Part shown: piece by piece, positions 48,682 to 59,200 of the stretch | Position numbering within the stretch: position 1 is the stretch's first letter | Layout of the letters: each line of letters opens with the position of its first letter | Source of the DNA: Monocercomonoides exilis | Taxonomy: Eukaryota > Preaxostyla > Oxymonadida > Polymastigidae | Assembly (NCBI GenBank): GCA_001643675.2 | Contig: LSRY02000056.1 | Coordinates: 501,001-565,000 of the forward strand | Direction of reading: 5' to 3' | DNA length: 64,000 bases | Made by a program: the position numbers and the translations under genes | The notes under the pieces: model-generated | Database searches by the model: none | What the model was told of the DNA's origin: nothing | The model's input: only the letters and a program-made list of their open reading frames with translations

Positions 48682-48794
48682 CTACCCAGCCAGTTTCTTC
48701 GGATGTTCCGATAAACCAATCAAACTTAGCATCTACTTCTACTGCAGCGCCTTCTCAAGTGGATTCTTCTGTGCAAGGACCTCAGAAAGAGTAA
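47064..48794 (+). CDS. phosphatidylinositol transfer protein, class I-like, with acidic/Ser tail
   Basis: Five exons: 47064-47128, 47183-47294, 47362-47553, 47702-47767, 47859-48794; 456 residues, TAA stop. The PITP (START-like) domain is complete: FIIPIPLTLEEYEIGHL, GDGVEVIKNEPY, GQYTLK-RMYISSRIPKF, EEESWNAFPYTKTVY, NLSDEELKSCSVETLDIG, EDPTIYKSMKTERGPLFPGW, FQWFGLQTIAE and AHRQQFCWLDEYFGLT. Class I PITPs carry PI and PC between membranes and feed phosphoinositide kinases. The last 170 residues are Glu-rich then Ser/Thr-rich and have no match I know; metazoan class I proteins end soon after the domain. The third intron is mostly an (ATT) microsatellite. Confidence 0.92.
47563..47648 (+). repeat. 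(ATT)28 microsatellite within a PITP intron
   Basis: 86 bp of uninterrupted att triplets starting 9 bp after the GTTAGA donor of the 148-bp third intron. Confidence 0.97.
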
Positions 48795-49417
48795 CTGTTG
48801 TTATTTTTGGCTGGCTTATAGATTGTGCTTCATATGCTAAATTGATTTATTGTTATTTTTTGTTGGATGAATTTCACTTTGCTTGTCTATTTCTTTTCTT
48901 TTCTTTTTTTTATAAACCCATCAAAAACAAAAATTTCATGGTTTTCACTCATGCTTGTTTAGATTATTATTTATGTGTATTTTATCTTGCGTTTTGTTTC
49001 AGTTATTTGGTGGATGTGTTATTGTGATAATTATTTTTTCCCCCTTCTTTTTTGACACAAGACGATTTGGTATGCATATCAGCAGTCTTATCGTTTTGAA
49101 ATGGTTAATTTTTAATTTTTGAGAAGCTTTAATCTTGAATAACAGTTTTGCCTTTTCATTTTTTTGATTTTTAAAAAGATATTTATCTTGAAGATTGTTT
49201 TAGTGAAAACATATTTCTTTTTGTTTGAAAAAAGCGTTTTTCTTTTTTTTCTGAGAAAGAATCTTGAAGAGCAATAAATTTTAGAAAGAAGAAAATCAAA
49301 AAAAAACCTGTTGCAGTAAATAAAATTGCTCACCGGCTTTATAAAAATCCCAGAAAGAACAATATCTTTGAAAAAATTCATTCAAAACAAAAAAAAATTC
49401 AAACAAATAATTTTCAT
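48795..49417. other. convergent intergenic region
   Basis: AT-rich DNA between the stops of PITP and the minus-strand unknown gene. No gene seen. Confidence 0.6.
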
Positions 49418-51798
49418 CTATTTATTGTAATTCTGTGCATCAGCTTCTTTGCTCATCCTTCTCAAAATACGAGTGCGCCTTCCTGGGTTCTTCATCCTCT
49501 TCTTTTTCTCCTTTTTGCTCTGGTCAACGCTTCCTCTAACGAAAGCTGGAACAAACGGCCAGTAATGTTTGTCTTCTGTTATACACATTTGAAATGTTTC
49601 TATTAAAATCTCCAGTTTCTTTTCGCAAAATGAGCAATATGTTGTCTCCTTGTGATTATTCGAAAGGCAATAACTCGTTTGCGACGAAGTGAAAGACGAA
49701 AGAGGTTGCAATGACGGTTGCAATGATGAAAAGAAAGGAATACAATTGCCCATCTCTTCATTCTTCTGCACCATTTCATTAAAAGAACTAAAAGAAGAAG
49801 ACGAATAAGCTCCTCTAAAAAGTGTCTTCAAATAGAATGGTGTCACAATAACTTCTTCATTTTCGTATTTCTGCTCTTCTTTGTTCGAGGCATCATGCAA
49901 ATCACATCGAGAGAGAGATAATTCTCGTCCATCTGGTGCAGAGTTAGGTGAATGTGGAGGAGCATCGCATTTATTGATGCTATTAAAGGGATGCGATAGC
50001 AAAAAAGATGCAGGCGTTTGTGAAGATGAAGCAGTATGAGTTTTTGAAGAAGGAAAATAACGTGAACAATCTGATTGCACAAAGCGCTCTTTGGTGAAAT
50101 GCCTGTCATTGTGAAACTGATGTCTGACTTGTGGTTGTTCAAACGGGTAAGCATTTGATTCCTCATTCTCAAATGATGTTTGAGCAGCCACTTTATAACC
50201 ATGCGACGCTGTTCTATAAAAAGGCAATGCGTGCGATGAATCTCGATTAGAAGTGAGCGTTGAAGAAAGCCGAGAGGAAATTTCAGGCTTTTCAGAAGCA
50301 GCCGAATCAGAAAGAGAACATATAGAGTCGTATGAGTCTGAAGACCTAATGCGTTTCGAGTCATATCCACCGGGAAAAGAATCAAAAGAATGTATTTGAG
50401 TACAAACAGAAGAGTATTGATTGGAAAAGCCTGTATAGTGTTCAAGAAGGTTATCAAGTTGCGGCTCCTCTTTGCTTTCTTTCTTTTGTTCTTTGTTTGA
50501 AATTTCAGTTTCTCCTTTCTGTTTCCTTTCTGACAAATCTTCGCTATCCAAATTGTCATCCACAACTTTCTCATCTTCTTTAATTCCAAACACATTCGAG
50601 CGAACAACCATTTCCTTCACAGTTTCAGATTCCTCTTCTCTCTTTCGCTCTTTCTTTTCTTTCTTTTCAATCATTTGCAGCAGCTCTCCTCTTTCGTCCT
50701 CTTCCATTTCGCTTCCTTCAAACAGCAGTCTATTTCGCAGCTCTTCGAGCGTGACTATGCTTCTTTCTTGCTCTTCATACACCAATTTTTCTTTTGACTC
50801 TTCGTCTTTCTCTCTTGAAAGCATTTCTGCTTTGTCCCACAGCTGCTTCTCCTCTGCGCAGATGCCCCAGTCTTTGGACAGCCAAATTCCGTATCTCTTA
50901 AAATGCTTCTTTGCATCTTCTATTTGATGCTCAACAAGCCTTCGCTTTTTCTCGTCAAAGCAAAGCAGCTCATCTTCTTCATTGGTATCTTCGTCTTCAA
51001 AAGACTTGACATCTTTCACGTTCAAATCAAGGAATTTGGAACACGAACTTTTATATTTTTCATCTGGATTTTCCGTTCTTTTATATTTATCAGATGCACT
51101 TTTTATGTATGAAAGATCCTTTACAGCTTTAAATTTGTGCTTCATGTCTTCATTTCTCCATTTTGTGAGTAATTCTCTGCTATCATATAACTGATTAACT
51201 TTAACTTGAATTGTTTCTGATGTATATTTGATGTGACTCGGTAAAATTTGCGTTACGGATAGATTTCTCCATGTTAAATTTGGAATATCAGAAAATCTTG
51301 AGTCCAACAATTGCAAAGGTTCATGATCATTTTTTTTCGGATGTAAATTCAAATTAATAGAATTTGTTTCATGTTGCTGATTAAAAGTACCAAGCGTCTT
51401 GTTCAAACCCTCTGAAGAAGATGATGTTCTTGAATAAAATTGTGTTTCTTCAATTGACGCACGTTGCAGCTTCATTCCAATATTTTGACTTTTGTTTTGC
51501 ACAAAAGCAAAATGTTTTATTGCATTTTCGTTGTGTACATATGCTGCATTCGAGAATTTTGAATTATCACTAAAGCTCCATTGATTTTTACACAAAGACG
51601 AAGCAAACGGGGATGAAGAAGCAAAAGAAGAATGATATGCTTCGGGGCTTTGGTGCCTTTTTGATGAATATGAAATCGAAAATCCTTCATTTTCTTCACC
51701 AAAAATTACACAACAATGCCAAGCAAAAATTAATATAGACAAACAAAAAACTTTCTCACACCATATGGTAATTTCGTTTGAAAATATAATAAATTCAT
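49418..51798 (-). CDS. large unknown Ser-rich protein with a Cys-motif near the C-terminus
   Basis: Exons 51798-51762 and 51693-49418 join in frame over a 68-bp intron (GTGTGA...GGTGAAG) into 770 residues, TAG stop. The first ~230 residues are Ser/Asn/His-rich. Then comes a structured-looking acidic region (KKRRLVEHQIEDAKKHFKRY, GIWLSKDWGICAEEKQLWDK) with a Glu-rich coiled coil, a long disordered Ser-rich stretch, and a C-terminal segment with CSFCEKKLEILIETFQMC, HYWPFVPAFVRG and a basic tail (KKEKKKRMKNPGRRTRILRR). The Cys pairs could bind zinc and the basic tail nucleic acid. I recognise no family. Confidence 0.7.
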
Positions 51799-53229
51799 AG
51801 TATGTTAATTATTCTTTCGAAAGTTAAAAAAATCCAACCATTTATTGAAAATTTTTATTATGCATTGGGTTGTCTCATTTGTTTTAAAAGCAAATATCGA
51901 TTCACCATTAACTTGTTTTTTTCATGTTTTTGCGTTTCTGGAAAATATTAACCTTTATTTTCTATTTTTCGCTATCAATTTTTTTTTCTTCCAAATAATT
52001 CGAGGAAAAAGCAAAAATTAACAAAAAATTCTTATTCACCATCTACAAAAAAAGAATTACTTGAAAAACACAAGCTTCATGGGAATGGAATGTTCGAAAT
52101 TAGATGGAATACAATAATAGCTCAGAGTTTTGAAAACTGAATGAAAAATATTCTGAATTCCGAGAAATAATCGAAAAGTTCGATGTTCATTATGCGAGCT
52201 TGTGGGAATCGGGAAAATCTTCAAAATGAGACACTTTTTTACGAAAAATGCTTGAACTTCAAAACAAAGGGCAAAAAAATACAAGAAAAGGGCAGCCGCT
52301 GAAATTTATTCTCCTCCATTTACATTTATTCATATGCTTTTTTGTGTGGGATATCGTTTCAACTCAGGCGGGAGAATGCAACCGTTACAACTTTCAAATG
52401 TTTTATAAAATTTATTACAATGGAATGTCTTCAAGGAATTATCGAAGAAAGTGGCTAAAATTGATGAAGCAAAGCTGCCTAGAAAAATAGTGGTTTTGGA
52501 AAAGTGCGTTGTGAAAGCATAAAATTCACGTTTATCGGAAAAGAAGATAAGCACGCGAGCCAATTTAGAGTTGAATGAAATCTTGAAGAAAGGAATCGAT
52601 TTGAGAGTTTTCTGATGATCGAAATAGGAAAAGAAAGGCGAACGGAACAAGAAGAAAAATAGAAAGAAGAATGAAAAGCACTTATCTTCACGAACAATAC
52701 TGAAGCATCAATAAGATTTGTATCATTTCAGATCACCAAAAACTGTCCAGACTTTCAAAAAAGACAATTTCACATAACTGATGCTTTATTTAAAAAAAAC
52801 CGAAAAAAATATCAGAGAATAAAAATATACACGAAATCTGAAGCCGATGCATTGAAACATAAAAAAAAATCAATGAACATTCATTATTTCGAAGCACGAC
52901 AATTATTTGGAAAAGGACTATCAATGTCAACTTATCATTCAGTATTTTTATCTAAAGTTCATCACGAAATATTATTTTATTTATTTTTATTCGGCTTTGG
53001 CTTTGAACGGAACTTGTGAATGAATTTTTGGATTGATTCAACTGAGATTAATGAATAACACTCAAAATGGTCATTGTCCTCATTTTCCCGCATCTGAAGG
53101 AAAATTGAAGATCAATTGAATTATTTGTTTTTGAACGCAATTCAGTTATCAATAATGGGCGGAACGAAAGATCGAAGAAGCAAACACTTTCTCGTTTTTA
53201 AAATTGAGTTTTTGCTGGGAGAAAATCAA
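51799..53229. other. AT-rich region upstream of the second surface gene
   Basis: 1.4 kb without a supported gene. A frame at 52248-52490 has a hydrophobic stretch but no family signal or support. Confidence 0.5.
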
Positions 53230-56200
53230 ATGACACATGGAGCAAGTTTTTTGACTTTGTGCATATGTGTGCTTTGCATCATCGCAGGTGCTGCAAACAA
53301 AGAGAATTATGAGACGAAGATTACGAAGAAAGAAGAAAAGGGAATTATTTTGGAAGGCATCAGGAAGAACAATGATTTTTGCTTCACAAATAGAAGAAAC
53401 AATAAATGTTCAAAAAATTATGAGAATTCAGGCAGAAGAAATGAAGAAACAGAAGCAAGCGAACAAGATTTTGTAAAAATGAAAAGGAAAAACAAGGGAA
53501 ATATTGTCAAAGAATGGCAAGTTATTTTTTTCGAACCAAAATGTTATACTAACGAATTGAAAGATGAAATAAGTGGAAACAAACTCTACGAAAGTGAGAT
53601 TCTTGGATACTTGCTGTTTTCAAATTCAACAGTTATTCTTCAAAGTTTGGCATTTGCAGAGTGTTCAAACGGACGAGTTTTCTGTGCTGAATGTGAAAGC
53701 ACAATGGTGCTCAGCGCATGCAGAATATGCACAAAAATCACTGCATCTCCAATTGAGTTAAGTTGCAGCGATGCAATGTTAACAAATGTTACGCTGCATT
53801 CCATGAATCCATCTTCGTTTCAACAAGCCCCACTAATTTTGGGGAAATCGTGCATTTCAATTTCTCCAAAATTGGGAAACGTGCTCGTGAGTTCTTCTTT
53901 CTTTTCTTCGTTCACTGTTTCTTCTGCACCATTTTTGTCTTCAAAATTCATTGAAAAAGCCACACTTTCCAATTTGGAGTTCTTCAATATTTCCTCAACA
54001 TTCAAATCAAAACAGAGCATTTCTAAGGATGTGAAAGAATGCAGCACGATCATAAGCTGCTGTTTGTTTTCGTCTGTTTGTGATGCACTTGATGGAGGAA
54101 TTGTTCGATCGATCAATGCTCCATCGTCATCTCTTTTGGCAACAAACACATCATTTGTTGGATGCTATCGTACAACAAATGCTGAATTCATTGGAAACGA
54201 AAGCAACCCTTCAAAACCAGGGAGGCAAAATTCGACAAGTGAAGTAATAAACACATTTATCTGGTGCGAATGGAATGGATCAAAGGCAAATGGAACTGGA
54301 GAGTTCAAAGAAGACGGAACATCCAGCGGAGGTGCAATTTGGATGAGTAATTTGCCATCAGGTTCTCTTTCCGCTTTTCATTGTTCTTTCAATGACTGTT
54401 CTGCCCATGGATGTGGAGGTGGAATTGTGTGCTTTGATATTAATTCAGTGAAGGTTGCAAATTGTTCGTTCATAGCATGTGTTGCTAAAGAAAATTATGG
54501 AGGAGGGATGTATTTGATAAATATTTATTATTGCATTCTTGTTGCGGATTGTGCATTCAGAGAATGTTCCTCTAACCACCTTGGTGGAGGTTTAAATCTT
54601 GGAGCGTTCAACATGTCAGGCGGAAAATGCATTGAAGATGAAAGTGGAGAAACAGATAGCGCATGGCTGAAAAACTGTTCATTTATTCGATGCACAATAG
54701 AAAATATAAAGGGAGGTGGATTCTGTTGCTACAGCATCCCAGCAGAGTTTAAAATGAAAGAAATAGTTTTTATTTCCTGTTTTGCAAGGGCCTTTGGAGG
54801 AGGAATGAGGCTGGAACATTATGAGGAAACGCATCCCAATGATGACAAATACTGTTATTTCCTTTTCTTTCATGATTGCGCATGCTCTGAATCTATTCCT
54901 TATGGTCATGATGTTTTTATTATAGATAGATGCAATTTGATGCAATCAACAAATCCATTTTTTGAATGTTATTCAACTAATATGGATGATAGAAGAGTGT
55001 GCTATGGATATTCATCAGACAATGAGATCTTTGAGCAAACGAAAATGAAGAATTGGCTCAAAGACGGAGTGATTGATCGATTTGTTGGAATTGATGGAAT
55101 GGATTCAGGAGAATGGTGTGGATTAAGTCAATTCACAAGATGCAAAACAATTGGCTTTGCAGTTGAAAATAGCCTGAATCAGTTGAAATCAAGAATAGTT
55201 ATTCTTGAAGGGAAGCATGCAAGTGAAATACACACAATTGATGTGTGCGAAAAGAGTATTGATATTGTCGGAAAAGGGAAAGATCAAAGCTCAATTAGTA
55301 CAGAGTCACTAAACTCTTCTGCTTCATTCCTTTTCAGTGTGTTAAATGGAAACCTTTATGGTGCACATTTTTGCATATTCCTAAGTTTTTCAAGTCATCT
55401 TTCTCAAAGTGTATTTGTCGTTGCATCTGAAAGTGGAGCTCTTTCATTGGAAGAAGTCAAAATCACTTCAGAAACTGAAAAAGAAGTTTCTTTATCAACA
55501 TCAATATTTAAATTACCTCTTTCACAATTATCGATGTGTGTTGTTGAGATTGAAATGATATCTGGATCATTACCACTATTTTCAGAGCCCCATTCCTCAA
55601 CTATAGAGTCAAAAGAAAGCATTTTGTCAAATGTGACAATCCGAAATGTGAATCGGACAACAGGTGATGGAGTGGTGATGGCAAAAAGCGTGAAGGGAGG
55701 AGAAACATTTGTGGTGCGAAATGTAACGATGGATGGATGTAAGTGCCTGGATGGATGCGGTGGAGGAATCAAAGTTGAATTAGAGGAATCATCAAGTAAA
55801 GCTTGCATTGGAACAACATCTTCACAAGATGGAGGAACAACAACATTTGATCAATGCAGTTGCGGAGGATATGGAGGAGGGGTGATGCTATTTCTGGCAG
55901 ATAATTCATTTGACTTTGAGATTTCATCGGTGAGTTTTATTGGTTGCAGTGCAACATTGGGAGGGAAAGATGTGTTTGTGAATGGGAGCAAGCTGGTGAG
56001 CGGGACAATAACAATTGCAAAGCTGAATGTTGGACACAATGGATCTGTTTATGATGAGCTGATGGGATATGACAGGAATGAGGGAGGGATGGGAATATTC
56101 CCATTGAATGTGTTTTTTGATGCATTTTCAGGAGCAGCACATGTGGGGAAGGGGGTAAATGGGTATGGAGGATATGACTCGTGGTTTTGTGGGTTTGGGT

Positions 56201-59200
56201 ATTTTCCATGTTCCACAATCGAGTTTGCTTCACAGAACAGATTCAGTTCGTCAAAGAAGAACATTGTGCTGGATTCAGAGTTTGAGCTGGGAGAAGTTGT
56301 GTCGATGGCAGGGTCATATGAATGGGAGGTGTATTGTGGGATTAACAAGACGGATGTGAATGTGAGGGTGCCGAGTGGAATGACATCTTCGTATTTGATA
56401 AATGTTCAGAGTGCAAGCTCAATAAAGAACATTGCGTTCCAAATTCCATTTCTGTTGTCAAGTGCAACATCGCTCATTGGTTTGACCAGCTCATCACTCA
56501 CACTCATAGACTGTTCAGTTGCTCATTTGTCAGAGAGCACATCGAGTGTGGCCTTTGGATACAGTTTTGTGAATGCGCAGAGCGGGAGTCTAAATATGGA
56601 ACGATTTGTGATTGGTGGAGCACTTGTGTTTGGAGCTCATTCAGCGATTGAATTTTCTGAAGGAATGGCGAGTGTGATTTGTTCAGGATGCAATATTAGT
56701 GGAGTTGTGAAAAATTGTGGAGATGGAGGATGGATAAAAGGAACAGTTGGAGGAAGTGGAACGTTGACAGTTGATGGATGCAATGTGAATGGGTGCAGTT
56801 GTGTTGGAGGAAAGGGAGGAGGAATATATGTTGGATTGAAGGAAAACGGGAAAGTAGTTATGAATGGAACATTGATATTTGAGGGATGTTGTGCAGGAAG
56901 TCTTGAGGAAAAGGGGAGAGGAGGAGGGTTGTTCATAAATGTTGATTCGACTGAATCGGATTTCACCATTTATGAATCTGTGATATTTTCTGAAGAAAAC
57001 CCAAACAAAGCTTTTCATGGAAGTGATGTGTTTGTTCAGTGTGGAAGCGGGCTTTTGTTGGAAGAGATAGTTAATCAAGCATCCTTTGGATTCTTCAAAG
57101 ATGGAAACTGCATGAATAATGAAGAGAAGTTGTGTGGATGCGAGGATGGGACATCGTTGCCAGTTATTCCACTGTGTGTGTATTTGTGTGATTTTGAATC
57201 TCCCATATCAGTTGACGAAAGGAGTGGTGCAGATCATTCGCATTGTGGATATTCCGTTTTCTGCTGTTCAACAATCGACTTCTGTGTTCGTGAGCGAGTG
57301 AATGAGCTTGTGAATGCGATGGAAGTGATATCATCAGCATCGATCAAGAATCCGTTTGTTGTGCCTTTGTTTCAAACATCTCAAATATCAATTTCTTCTT
57401 CATCTGCATCATCTTCTTCGAGCCAATATCCCTTGGTGAATGTTGGCTTGACTGACAATATCTCCACTGACTGCCACAATGTTATTCAGTGCTCTGGCAG
57501 CTTTTCTCTGTCTTTTCTCTCTTTTGCTCTTCCTCGTGTTCTTCCTTCCTCAATATCTTCGATTATTCAGTCATCAATCTTTCTCTCTTTGAGCAATATT
57601 TCGATTGTATTTTCAGCTGACACTCTTGCGAGCTCTGTGGCATTTTCGTTAATTCATGTGAGTGGAGGTGAATTGGAGCTCACAGGATTGGTTGTTTCTG
57701 AGGATATCACTTTCGCTGCGCTTCCGCCAATCAATGTGAACGGAGAATCACGAGTGGCAGTTGAGGGATGCACATTGACAGAGATGGCAAACGAGGGAGG
57801 AAGTGGAGGATGCGTGAAAGTGGAAACGAGTGGTGGAGGAACCATATCGATCAAGAACACGAACATATCATCAAAGTGCAAAAACGAAGAAGGACTGAGA
57901 GGAGGAGGGATGATGATATTAATTGGAAGTGGAGGGAGTTTGGAAATGAAAAATGTGAATTTGTCTGAATGTGAAGTTCCGTCAGTGGATATTGAGGATG
58001 GAGGAAAGGGAATGGGAGGAGGAATGTTTGTTGCATTGCCAGAGGAAATAGAGAAATTTGTGATGGAAGGAATGACATTTGAGGGATGCAATGCCTGGAA
58101 AGGGAAGAATCTGTTTGTTTCAGGATGGGATTTGAGGGAAGTTGTGAACAAGGATCATTTGAAATGGGAGATGAGTTCAGAGGAGTTGGAATCACTGGAT
58201 GAGTTGTGTGGATGGGAAGGGATGACAACAGGAGAAGAATATGAGATCCCGCTTGTTGTGTATTTGTGGTCAAATTGGAGTGGGAAAGGGTTTGTTTCGA
58301 AAGAGAAAGGAGGAGGCTTCAGTGGATGTGGATATTCAGAAGCGCCATGCTCCTCGATCGACCACATGATCAAAATGCGATTCTCTCCAGTTGGTTTGGA
58401 GAAATCGATCATCAAAGTGGAAGGATCAGCTTCACTCAAACATTCAGTATCCTTGCTGCCTTCCAAACCGTCTGATGAAAACCGGCCTTTGATTTCAGTT
58501 GAAGGAGGTGATGAGGCTGTGCACTTGTTCGTATCTGGTGATGGAGATTCCTCGGATGATGGCTCGCTGATCTCCAACTCGGTGAATGCTTCCTTTTCAA
58601 ACCTAATAATCGATCTTCCGAGCAGATGTGAGTTCCACAAATCATTCATCCGCTCTGTGTATTCGGTGTCTTTCTCTCTTTGCAGGTTCATTCCATCTGA
58701 CACCTTGTCTCCTTCTTCTTCTTCCTTGTGTGTGCTTGACATTGCGGAAGGGGATGTCTCCCTGGAGCACTGTGCACTTGCGACTTTGTCTCTGGCAAAT
58801 CCTTTTCTGCGACTGTCAGCCAATTTCCATTCAGCGCACATGCACAACACATCGTTCATCAATTCGTCTGTTTCTTCTGACAGTTTCATATCAGTTTTCC
58901 CCACTGGACTCCATTCAAATCAGTTGGCTTTAGGAGATTCACCCGATTTGCCAGTGGATTGCCCATCAATGAACATGACATCTGTCACAGTCGAGAATGT
59001 GTCGAGAACTGAGGAAGGATCAGTGTTTTTGGGTGTGGATGAGTTTGCTGGATTGAAGTGTGGAATGGAGAACTGCACGTTCTGGAACTGCCTCAGCCGG
59101 CAAAGCAACAGAGGAGGAGGGCTGATGATGCACATGAAGAATGAGGAGTCGAGCCTGGGAGTGAAAAACTGCACATTTGTGTTGTGTGCTTGTTCTGAGA

